Shown piece after piece: positions 1 to 6,682 of a stretch of DNA of 10,585 nt. The stretch covers positions 1 through 10,585 of the forward strand of contig LT650005.1 in NCBI GenBank assembly GCA_900128395.1, in the 5' to 3' direction. A model generated the notes under the pieces. That model did not search any database. It saw only the letters and a program-made list of their open reading frames with translations, and was not told the origin of the DNA. Made by a program: the position numbers and the translations under genes. The DNA comes from Stramenopiles sp. TOSAG23-2 (Eukaryota; Sar). Within the stretch, counting starts at the first letter, position 1, and every line of letters starts with the position of its first letter.

Positions 1-151
1 ACTCATTTTTTTAGGTATCGTATCAAATACATCTAAATACGACTGAAAATTTACAGCATTTTTAAGTATTTTAATAAAAATTAGCAATAATTTCTTTGCC
101 AAAATTTTTTAACAAAATAATACCAATGCTATTCATATAGTATTTTGATAA

Positions 152-199
152 TTCTCTTCTTCTTTTTCCTTTCTTTTTTTCTTTCTCTTTTTTCCCCTT
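152..199. repeat. 48-base uninterrupted polypyrimidine tract
   Basis: Every base from 152 to 199 is C or T on the plus strand, ending TTTCCCC. A second pyrimidine block (229-246, CTC/TTTCCCC type) follows the hairpin at 213-229. It is neither a simple CT repeat nor a pure T run. Such tracts can form non-B DNA or act as promoter elements; the role here is unknown. Confidence 0.85.
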
Positions 200-212
200 A
201 TTTTCGTCCTGC

Positions 213-229
213 ACACGCCTTCGGCGTGT
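213..229. repeat. Short GC-rich hairpin, 7-bp stem and TTC loop
   Basis: ACACGCC, loop TTC, GGCGTGT: a perfect 7-bp stem. It sits between two pyrimidine blocks. A competing pairing exists, since CTGCAC at 209-214 matches GTGCAG at 254-259. No T-run terminator arrangement is clear. Confidence 0.7.
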
Positions 230-385
230 CTCCTTTCCCCTTCTTCATATATGGTGCAGCCCTACCAGAAGAGAAGAATTTTGTGAAGGACTGAAGACTG
301 AGAAAGAGCTGATGGTATGCCTATGCTATAATATTAACCAAAACATGATGAATGAAAATTTTACAATTTTTTTTGCCATTATCAT

Positions 386-437
386 CGGCCATGCCTGGCC
401 CAGCTGGCCCAGGGCTGTGGGCATGCTGGCATGGGGG
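386..437. repeat. GC-rich structured patch with tandem 9-mers
   Basis: About 52 bases of roughly 70% GC in surroundings near 25-30%. It contains two exact tandem copies of CTGGCCCAG (395-412), an outer inverted pair CCATGCC (389-395) with GGCATGG (428-434), and an inner pair GCCCA (398-402) with TGGGC (418-422). It is not part of any ORF I accept. Confidence 0.75.
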
Positions 438-750
438 AAAAATTATAACCGTTTTGCACTTTTATACTATTAATATACCACAGAGTACCTGATAAACGAA
501 TGGCACTTTGCTTGAACATTTTTTTTTTTTACGAGATGCATATTTTCGGATATTATCAGATTAAATAATTTAATTTTTCAAGTTATTTGTCGTTTTCGTC
601 ATTTAAATAGTAATATCATCAGTTTTGAAATGATATTTTTCACTCAAAATTTTACTAAAATCAGTGATGACATTTTTGGAATTTATATGTCGATATTTTT
701 TCGATCTGAAAAAAAAAATGTTCAAGCATACTGCCATTCATTTCCTGAGT

Positions 751-788
751 ATATACAGTATGGCAGCTGTCGCTGCCATACTGTATAT
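751..788. repeat. Perfect long hairpin, 17 bp with 4-base loop
   Basis: The arm 751-766 (ATATACAGTATGGCAG) is exactly complementary to 773-788, and C767-G772 adds a pair, closing on the loop TGTC. The direct repeat TTTCCTGAGTA occurs at 741-751 and 807-817, bracketing the structure. Confidence 0.9.
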
Positions 789-1034
789 GCGAATAGCATA
801 GCGGGGTTTCCTGAGTAACCACAGAGCAGTCTTAGTCTATAAATAATACATATATAGCACTATGATAGTATTACTGTATAATTACATATCCTCCGGGCTC
901 CTCTGTGCTGGAAAAATACATATATATATTTGTACAATTATATAATTTGGAATTGTGAGAACAGAGAAATATATATAGAGAAAGAAAGATTATAATACAA
1001 ACAACAACAAAACATACAATTGATTTAAGAATAT

Positions 1035-1053
1035 TATATATATATATATATAT
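1035..1053. repeat. TA microsatellite in the GNAT leader
   Basis: Alternating TA for 19 bases, ending about 33 bases before the GNAT ATG. It is too AT-rich and too common here to be called a TATA box with confidence. Confidence 0.8.
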
Positions 1054-1086
1054 TTATACAAAAGATATAAAGTTATAAGAAGAAAT

Positions 1087-1911
1087 ATGGGATGTAAATG
1101 TTGTGTACCAGCAGCAATGAAAGTATTGCCTGGAGATATTTTACCAAATTTGCCAGAAAATATCATACATATAAACGAGTCTACATCAAAAGAGCAAAGG
1201 GAAGAGTTTGAACAAGTAATTGCCAAGTCATTTTGTGGAACAACAAAAACATCACCAGAGGCAATGATTGGTTGGTTTTTTGAAGGGGGTAAACCAGGAG
1301 TGAATCCAACTGATCCGTTGAAAGAAGATCCATCGCCAGCGCGAGAAAATTTCTGTTTAGTTGGACTTGCTAAATTTTCCGTAGCAACTGTTTTAAGACA
1401 TGGTGGGTGTTATGCTTTGCTTGACTCTTCGGGAAAAATTGTTGGTGCCACTAGCTTTTTCCCACCAAGCAAGAAACCAATTTATAAAATGGGTATGTGC
1501 GAATTTATTTGGGTAGCAAACCAATTAGGTGGTATGAATGCTTTGCCTAAAGAAGTGACTTCAGGAGATTCCTGTAAAAGAGGAGAGATTATTGAAAAAG
1601 TGACGCAAAAATGTCACTCGGAATGTATACAAGGAGAACATCTTTATGTACAAGTTATGGCTATTTTGCCAGGGGAACAAGGCAAAGGTTATGGTAGGAA
1701 ACTGATGGAATTCCTGAATGCTGCGGCTGATAATATGGGAGTACCATCTTATTTGGAATGTTCAAGCGTACGAAATGTTAATTTTTATGAAAAGAATGGT
1801 TATAAAGTAATAAAAGACTATGAATTAAAATATAAAGATGATGTATTTAAACCTGATGGTGTTGAGAAAGGTATACGTGCCATGGTACGGACAGTTGGAG
1901 GAGGTGATTAA
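1087..1911 (+). CDS. GNAT-family N-acetyltransferase with N-terminal dual-acylation-type signal
   Basis: A 274-residue intact frame. GNAT enzymes move an acetyl group from acetyl-CoA to an amine. The acetyl-CoA pyrophosphate-binding loop (Q/R-x-x-G-x-G/A) is QGKGYG at about residues 198-203, on the strand ending VMAILPGE and followed by the expected helix RKLMEFLNAAA. The late GNAT element is FYEKNGYKV at about 233-241. Residues 105-125 (CYALLDSSGKIVGATSFF) fit the central strands. The substrate cannot be read from the sequence. The N-terminus MGCKCC has Gly2 with Cys3, Cys5 and Cys6, the pattern of N-myristoylated and palmitoylated proteins, so the enzyme may sit on a membrane; that is inference. 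ATG has A at -3, and its leader is free of ATG back to about position 861. No intron is needed. The family is secure; the specific function is unknown. Confidence 0.9.
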   Translation: MGCKCCVPAAMKVLPGDILPNLPENIIHINESTSKEQREEFEQVIAKSFCGTTKTSPEAMIGWFFEGGKPGVNPTDPLKEDPSPARENFCLVGLAKFSVATVLRHGGCYALLDSSGKIVGATSFFPPSKKPIYKMGMCEFIWVANQLGGMNALPKEVTSGDSCKRGEIIEKVTQKCHSECIQGEHLYVQVMAILPGEQGKGYGRKLMEFLNAAADNMGVPSYLECSSVRNVNFYEKNGYKVIKDYELKYKDDVFKPDGVEKGIRAMVRTVGGGD

Positions 1912-2548
1912 AGGATGTGGATATGTATAAGGAGACGTGCAAAGTACTACGAACTCGTAATATAACAAGGTCATGAAAGGTAAATTGTTGTGTTTAAAGT
2001 AAATGTTTTATTATTTAAAAAAAGAAATTTTGATAGTTGATGGATTGAGAGATAATATTTTATTTTCTCCAACAAAAAGGTGGTTGATAACATGATAAAC
2101 CTCATTAGTAATTTCTGAGAGTCATTGATGCGCCCATTTTATACCGATTAGACATTTTCATATCTTTACTTTTGGCTCCAGTCGTAATACTCTTTTGAAA
2201 GTAATGGTTTATTATGAGTAGAGAGAGAAATACAAAAATCAAAAACACGTAAAAAAGCATTTTTACTCCTCAAGTGCTCAATTTATTTTTAAAAAAAAAA
2301 TTTAATATCCTCCTTCTCTCTCTCTCTCTTTTTCAAATAATGTTCCCGTATTGCTTCAACCTCATTTACGATTTTTAATTTGAAGTACTCTCGCATAGAT
2401 GTGTAATAACAAAATAGCACTAAATAGCATTAGCACCTCGCATAAAAAGAGCTTCAAAACACACCACACATCATAATCTTTTTTTCTTATTTATTTTTAT
2501 AATTCACATTTTGTACAAAATTAAAATATATATTTTAATGTGCGTGTG
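1912..2548. other. Gap between the GNAT and Lys-rich genes
   Basis: AT-rich, no ORF of interest. It presumably holds the GNAT 3' UTR and the promoter of the Lys-rich gene. A TC run lies at about 2315-2329 and an A run at about 2291-2300. The motif ATAGCACTAAATAGCATT is at 2414-2431, with relatives at 854 and 8141. Confidence 0.6.
2315..2329. repeat. TC microsatellite
   Basis: Seven TC units in a short pyrimidine tract, about 220 bases before the Lys-rich gene start. Confidence 0.75.
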
Positions 2549-2549
2549 A
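2538..2549 (+). promoter_or_regulatory. Three-codon upstream ORF overlapping the start of the Lys-rich gene
   Basis: ATG TGC GTG TGA lies directly before the main start. Its TGA shares its last base with the ATG at 2549 (TGATG). If the transcript begins upstream of 2538, scanning ribosomes meet this ATG first and would reach the main start by leaky scanning or by termination-reinitiation. Its context (T at -3) is weak. The transcript start is not known. Confidence 0.4.
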
Positions 2550-3013
2550 TGAATGGTAAGAAAAATAATAATGAGAGTTCGAAACAAAAGAATGAAGATG
2601 GTGGTGCGGGTAGTAAAAAATCTACTTCAACGCATTTAAGTATTGAAGAAAGAACAGCAAAACGTCTTGATGAAGTACGTTCTGAAGATACAAAATCGAA
2701 AAAAGAAGAAGGTAAAAAACAAAGGAAAATGCCACATCCTCCAAAAGATGATGTAAAAAAAGAAGATAACAATAAGGAGAAGGTAAAGGAATCGAAAATA
2801 TCAAAAGTAGAAGGAACGAAAGAAACAAAAAAAGAGAAGAAAAATGAAGAAAGTAAATCAAAAAACGATAATAAAAATGAAGATAATAATGCTAAAAAAG
2901 GAGATGCAGCAGATGAAAAGAAAAAAAGAGTTCGAAAAAATTTAGCAAAAATGAAGACAGCATCAAATGTAGTTGTAAAAGCAAAAAAGAATAAGGGTTG
3001 TGTCATTAGTTAA
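2549..3013 (+). CDS. Lys/Glu-rich disordered protein with polybasic C-terminus and CaaX box
   Basis: A 154-residue frame starting at the ATG at 2549; the frame also runs back through GTG codons to an upstream stop at 2522, but ATG is the eukaryotic start. The body is almost wholly Lys, Glu, Asp, Asn and Ser and is predicted to be disordered, with no recognisable fold. The last residues are informative: KKKRVRK near 124-130, KAKKNK at 144-149, then GCVIS at the end. Cys-Val-Ile-Ser is a CaaX box, and a terminal Ser favours farnesyl. Polybasic plus CaaX is the plasma-membrane targeting arrangement of K-Ras4B-type proteins. I infer a peripheral membrane protein held by electrostatics and a lipid. 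KKKRVRK could alternatively act as a nuclear signal. It is convergent with the secreted-protein gene, with 282 bases between stops. The low-complexity composition leaves some doubt that it is a gene, but the clean length and perfect CaaX ending argue for it. Confidence 0.72.
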   Translation: MNGKKNNNESSKQKNEDGGAGSKKSTSTHLSIEERTAKRLDEVRSEDTKSKKEEGKKQRKMPHPPKDDVKKEDNNKEKVKESKISKVEGTKETKKEKKNEESKSKNDNKNEDNNAKKGDAADEKKKRVRKNLAKMKTASNVVVKAKKNKGCVIS

Positions 3014-3295
3014 AAAGGGGGTGGGAGAGACTAGGAAGAGTCTGTGTGTGTGTGTGTTTATAAAAGTCATTGATCTTTGATTTCTTGTATAGCTTTCGTG
3101 CTGTATGTATGATGTGTCTCTATAACAGTTAATTTTGGTAATTTTCATTTTGGAAGAAAAGAGTCAAACAAATTTAGCAGCCAATTAATATACCCAGGTA
3201 AACATATTAATATTAATATACGATTTAAACTCTCATAATCATTTTATACTTTCTCCTCCTCCTCGCTCTCAAAATACACTCTCTAAATACATCAT
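3014..3295. other. Convergent 3' gap, Lys-rich gene and secreted-protein gene
   Basis: 282 bases between two stop codons. A TG run of seven units sits at 3043-3056. Both 3' UTRs and polyadenylation sites must lie here, so the transcripts may overlap. No ORF was found. Confidence 0.6.
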
Positions 3296-4006
3296 TTATT
3301 TAGCTTCTTGTTGAACTGATTCAGATGCAAGTTTTTCAGCTGCTTTTGTTGCTTCCTCTTCTGCTGCTTTTGTAGCATCTTCAGTTGCTTTTGCTTCTAA
3401 TGCAGCTTTTTTTTCACCTTCTTCTGTTGCTGCTTCAGCTGCTGCATGTGCTTCTGCTAATGCTTCAGCCTCTTTTTTTAACTCTTCTTGTCGTCTTTGT
3501 TCTACTGCTTTCGCTGATTCTTCAGCTGCGGCTTTTTCTGCTGCTAAACGACGGCTTTCTTCCGCTTGTGCAGCTGCGGCTTGTGCTTGTGCTGCATCAG
3601 CTTGTGCTTGCGCAGCAATTTCTTCAGCGGTTGGTTGTACAACTTCTGCTGTTACCTCAGGAGTTTTTGGAGGTGTTGGTGCTTTTTTGGGTGTTTCAGC
3701 TGGACATGAACGAAACATATCTCTCATAGCAAAACAACCTGATTGACATGCATTGGTCGTAGTTGGTCTAGGAGTTGGTTGACTTGCACATGCACCATGA
3801 CAATTTGCATTCTGTTTGCCCCTAATTGCTACTCTACACCCTGTCATACATGCGTTGTAAATAGTTGGCATAGGCCTTGCACGTCGAAAGGATCCGCATA
3901 TTTGTGATTTGCATTCGTTTCGTGTACCAACTGCACACTTTGCCATAACATTGATATAACTACAGGTTAATGTTAAGCATAATAGGAAGAATGTTTTAGA
4001 TATCAT
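3296..4006 (-). CDS. Secreted Cys-rich (three CX3C motifs) protein with Ala/Glu-rich coiled coil
   Basis: A 236-residue frame with three parts. Residues 1-22 are a signal peptide: Lys4, hydrophobic FFLLCLTLT, likely cut after VMA. Residues 23-101 hold ten Cys spaced C-X7-C-X4-C-X15-CX3C-X11-CX3C-X13-CX3C-X9-C, an even number, which fits five disulfides in an oxidising compartment. Residues 104-125 are Pro/Thr-rich (KKAPTPPKTPEV) and form a hinge. Residues 127-236 are Ala, Glu, Gln and Lys, a long single helix or coiled coil without Pro. CX3C pairs about 11 residues apart occur in helical hairpins such as small Tim proteins and plant alpha-hairpinins, but the signal peptide speaks against a Tim, and no family is recognised. 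Possible roles are cell-surface, wall or adhesive; none is shown. The start has AAAC before ATG. It is divergent from EB1, with 947 bases between starts. Confidence 0.82.
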   Translation of the reverse strand: MISKTFFLLCLTLTCSYINVMAKCAVGTRNECKSQICGSFRRARPMPTIYNACMTGCRVAIRGKQNANCHGACASQPTPRPTTTNACQSGCFAMRDMFRSCPAETPKKAPTPPKTPEVTAEVVQPTAEEIAAQAQADAAQAQAAAAQAEESRRLAAEKAAAEESAKAVEQRRQEELKKEAEALAEAHAAAEAATEEGEKKAALEAKATEDATKAAEEEATKAAEKLASESVQQEAK

Positions 4007-4953
4007 GTTTCTTTATATTATTATTTCTATTGATAATTTACTTTTGTATATATATATGTGTGTGTATAAATTGATCGGTATGGTATGGTATGTTATGTTT
4101 TTTTTGTTGTTCTTTGATATAACATATATGTATATATATACATGAGAGAGAGATACACAGTTATTAATACGTGTTGTTGTTTAAAATTATTTAATATAAG
4201 TCTGTATTTTTTTAAAAAAAGATATAGCATGGGAATACAACTAAAATGTTAATCCAATTCAAAAAAAAAAAAACACTTTGGTGGTAAAATATAAATATCT
4301 TATACAATAAACAACCAATCAGAGATGATAATGATGTTGCCATATGGAATGGTATTGACTTGTTATTGAAGGTAATGGTATGTTTTTTCGTATAGTTATC
4401 TGTCTTTTTCCTATATTATAGTTTTTCAGAGGCGTAATGGCATAATAGTATAAGTACAGTATATTTTGAAAAATGGTGTATAAAAATGCTAAAATGCTGT
4501 AACCATCAACATCTAAAACCAAGCGTGCGGTCTCGAGTTTCTTTTCAATAGTACATAATTTCATATACTTATATCTCCCTATCAACTTCAAAAATCGTTA
4601 ACTTTCTTTTAACACTGCACATTATTGAAATTATAATAAATGTTTCGAAATTTCAGTTCAGATTACTATGGAAATACAATGGAAACTCGAAATTTTTTTA
4701 TTTCAAAACATAGAATTTTCAATCAAAAAAGTGATTAGATAAAAGTAATATCGATATGAACAAAGGTAAAATGTAAATTGCTATATATATACACATTCTA
4801 TATTTAACGTTCTAGTCTATATATATTTGATATATTGAAAATAGTTTATATTTACGAATAATAATACATTCGAAGCAACAAAGAAGTATATACTTATTTA
4901 AAAAAAAAAAATCATTCATAAAAAATAATTACAAAGGAAAAACAAGAAAAAAA
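4007..4953. other. Divergent intergenic region, secreted-protein gene and EB1
   Basis: It carries both promoters. It holds TA/TG runs (about 4047-4066), a GGTAT triplicate (4077-4091), an A run near 4261-4273 and an imperfect inverted repeat (4640-4651 with 4700-4711, 11 of 12 matching). A minus-strand frame at 4319-4564 (81 codons from ATG) is AT-driven and has no family resemblance, so I do not call it. Confidence 0.55.
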
Positions 4954-6216
4954 ATGGCAACAGGTGAAAATATTGGTATGATGGAAGGTGCTTTTTTCGT
5001 TGGAAGAAAAGCAATACTTGATTGGTTAAATGAACTTTTGAAAACAAATTTAACAAAGATTGAGGAAACGTGTAGTGGTGCGATTGCATGTCAACTTTGC
5101 GATGCATTGTATGGTCCAGAATCTCGTAAAGTACCAATGCATAAAGTGAAATGGGATTGTAAAGCTGATTTTGAATACACCCAAAATTATAAAATTTTAC
5201 AAGATGTTTTTCAAAAAGTCGGTGTAAACAAAGTCATTCCAGTTGCTCAATTGATACGCGGTAAATACCAAGATAATTTGGAATTCATGCAATGGTTCAA
5301 ACGTTTTTTCGAATTGAATTATAGTGGCATGCCAGAAGATTACGATGCAATCAAACGACGTGCAAAAGGCAAAGGTGTTGCTACGTTTGATAAACGTATG
5401 GCATCGAAACCAAAATCGAAACCAAGGCGTGGACATGGTAGTTCAGCAACTTCACGACGTCCAACACGTACTGCTGGAAGTCGTGTTAATAGTAACAACA
5501 GTAAGCGTTCATCAACTGGTAATAGTGACAAGAGCAACAACAACAACAACAACAATGGAACATCTAGTAGATCTGGAAATAGTCGTTCTAGTACTGGTCG
5601 CAGTAGCAATAACGGCAGTGATCGTACAACAAAAGGAAGACCACAACAAAAAGAAAATAGGAGAACAAATACACATTCTAATAATAAAAGAAGTAGTGCA
5701 ATGAATGCGCAACTTGTGGCAAAAAATGAAGAATTAACGTCTGAAAATACAACATTGTTAACCACGGTAACTGGTTTGGAAAAAGAACGTGATTTTTATT
5801 TTGGCAAATTAAGAGATGTTGAAATATTAATACAAAATTTAACTGAAAATGATACAGAACCAACCAAAGAAGTTAAAGGATTATGCGATTCTATTTTAAA
5901 AATATTATATGCAACAGAAGAAGATTTTACAACTGGCGGTGGTGGCGATGATGATGAGGATGCAGAAGAAGAAGAAGAAGAAGTAGCAGCTGTAGTAGAA
6001 GAAAATAATGGTGCTAGTCAAAAAGTACAAATGAAAGATGACGATGATATTGCTACGACTAATGTAAATGTTGAATCAAAAATGGAAGTCACTGCGCCTG
6101 TGGTTAAATCACCTACACCATTGCCTGGTCCAACACAAAATGTGAATGAAACAAAAGTAGTTGAACAAGAAGATGATGAAGGTTTAGGTTTGGATGAAGG
6201 TGTTGAGACGTTTTAG
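4954..6216 (+). CDS. EB1: EB1 family microtubule plus-end tracking protein
   Basis: A 420-residue frame with the full EB1 layout. Residues about 10-125 are the calponin-homology domain that binds growing microtubule ends (GRKAILDWLNELL, ALYGP, KVKWDCKADFEYTQNYKILQ, LIRGKYQDNLEFMQWFKRFF). Residues 137-249 are a basic Ser/Asn/Arg linker including seven Asn in a row. Residues about 250-325 are the coiled-coil EB-homology dimerisation domain with the signature ERDFYFGKLRDVEIL. Residues 329-420 are an acidic tail ending VETF. EB1 recruits partner proteins with SxIP and CAP-Gly motifs to plus ends. At 420 residues it is much longer than the roughly 270 of animal EB1, because of the linker and tail. 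The final ETF resembles the EEY/F end read by CAP-Gly domains. ATG follows an A-rich leader with no ATG for about 190 bases. Codons near the stop are duplicated downstream (see 6350). Confidence 0.96.
   Translation: MATGENIGMMEGAFFVGRKAILDWLNELLKTNLTKIEETCSGAIACQLCDALYGPESRKVPMHKVKWDCKADFEYTQNYKILQDVFQKVGVNKVIPVAQLIRGKYQDNLEFMQWFKRFFELNYSGMPEDYDAIKRRAKGKGVATFDKRMASKPKSKPRRGHGSSATSRRPTRTAGSRVNSNNSKRSSTGNSDKSNNNNNNNGTSSRSGNSRSSTGRSSNNGSDRTTKGRPQQKENRRTNTHSNNKRSSAMNAQLVAKNEELTSENTTLLTTVTGLEKERDFYFGKLRDVEILIQNLTENDTEPTKEVKGLCDSILKILYATEEDFTTGGGGDDDEDAEEEEEEVAAVVEENNGASQKVQMKDDDDIATTNVNVESKMEVTAPVVKSPTPLPGPTQNVNETKVVEQEDDEGLGLDEGVETF
6193..6215 (+). repeat. 3' end repeat copy 1 (last EB1 codons)
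   Basis: 23 bases from GATGAAGG through GACGTTTTA, coding the final DEGVETF and the first two bases of the stop. It is identical to 6350-6372. The short element GGAACGAAGTGT follows at 6238-6249, as it follows copy 2 at 6387-6398. Confidence 0.95.
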
Positions 6217-6349
6217 AACTGGCTGCCTGAGGTTTGTGGAACGAAGTGTATTTCCAATATCAATAATTGTTTTGGTGTTGATTGAGATGTTATTGTATGA
6301 CATGAAACAAAATATCATCTTGTAAAACAATGATATATATATTATAGAT

Positions 6350-6372
6350 GATGAAGGTGTTGAGACGTTTTA
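6350..6372 (+). repeat. 3' end repeat copy 2 downstream of EB1
   Basis: An exact 23-base copy of the EB1 3' codons, 157 bases downstream, again followed by a stop (TAA at 6371-6373). It is preceded by TATATATATTATAG (ending at 6347), an acceptor-like end. If spliced from a G|GT in EB1 (for example intron 6182-6347) the frame stays open and gives DDEGVETF before the stop. Confidence 0.95.
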
Positions 6373-6407
6373 ATATGTACATTATGGGAACGAAGTGTCG
6401 TATATAT

Positions 6408-6435
6408 TGCATGCCCGGCATGTGCCGAGAATGCA
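6408..6435. repeat. Two-tier hairpin
   Basis: TGCAT (6408-6412) pairs with ATGCA (6431-6435). Inside, CGGC (6416-6419) pairs with GCCG (6424-6427) around ATGT. The internal loops are three bases on each side. It is more GC-rich than its surroundings. Confidence 0.65.
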
Positions 6436-6453
6436 TGTGTGTTGTTTCTACTC

Positions 6454-6493
6454 TAGAGTGTTTGTGTAAAAAGTTTACGTAAAAAATACTCTA
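6454..6493. repeat. Inverted repeat, 10-bp stem
   Basis: TAGAGTGTTT (6454-6463) pairs with AAATACTCTA (6484-6493) with one G-T wobble. GTAAA (6466-6470) and TTTAC (6474-6478) form an inner stem. It is a candidate 3' UTR or termination structure for EB1 or, on the other strand, for the CX9C gene. Confidence 0.65.
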
Positions 6494-6682
6494 CATGTGT
6501 GATGTAATAGTTTATATAGTATATTATATATATATGTGGAGAGGAGGAGATTAATGCGTATCCGACGTTCACACAATATTACTAAACCGGGTGTGAAGTG
6601 TTCTTTTTTTTTATTTTTTTAAAAAGTCTTTTTACTTCTATTTTTACTTTACATCTCTCTCTCATATATATATATCATACAT

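Larger units (their letters stand above)
1..1086. other. Non-coding leader region upstream of the GNAT gene
   Basis: No convincing gene. It holds a 48-base pyrimidine run (152-199), a 7-bp hairpin (213-229), a GC-rich patch (386-437), a perfect 17-bp hairpin (751-788) between short direct repeats, and a final AT-rich leader with CAA repeats (about 998-1013) and a TA run (1035-1053). The only frame of note (630-818, 62 codons) runs through the hairpin and looks fortuitous. No tRNA, snRNA or rRNA motif was recognised. Confidence 0.6.
6217..6682. other. Convergent 3' gap, EB1 and twin CX9C genes
   Basis: Besides the duplicated EB1 tail it contains two inverted-repeat structures (6408-6435 and 6454-6493), a TA run near 6523-6536 and T/A runs at 6605-6625. 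No ORF is supported. Confidence 0.6.

Noticed and set aside
630-818. 62-codon plus-strand frame with an ATG start
   Set aside because: It runs straight through the perfect hairpin, has no domain or clear signal peptide, and its composition follows the AT bias. The palindrome explains part of the open frame.
1-1086. tRNA, U-snRNA or other known RNA gene
   Set aside because: No GGTTCRA-type B box, U6-like ACAGAGA context or other known core was found, despite short hairpins.
2521-3006. Minus-strand frame of 161 codons opposite the Lys-rich gene
   Set aside because: It is the Phe/Ser/Leu-rich complement of the Lys/Glu codons, a usual shadow. The plus-strand frame has an ATG and a meaningful CaaX ending.
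3385-3729. Plus-strand Leu-rich frame opposite the secreted-protein gene
   Set aside because: It is the complement of Ala/Glu/Gln codons. The minus-strand frame has a signal peptide and ordered Cys spacing.
3703-3850. Small Tim chaperone, from the CX3C-X11-CX3C spacing
   Set aside because: A clear signal peptide, a third CX3C, further Cys and a long Ala-rich tail do not fit an 80-110 residue mitochondrial Tim protein.
4319-4591. Minus-strand frame of 90 codons with a hydrophobic stretch
   Set aside because: It opens with TTG; from the first ATG (4562-4564) only 81 codons remain. Its Ile/Tyr/Lys-rich content is typical of random AT-rich frames, and it occupies a divergent promoter region.
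5340-5765. Frames overlapping the EB1 linker on both strands
   Set aside because: They arise from the repetitive Ser/Asn/Arg codons; EB1 accounts for the region from end to end.
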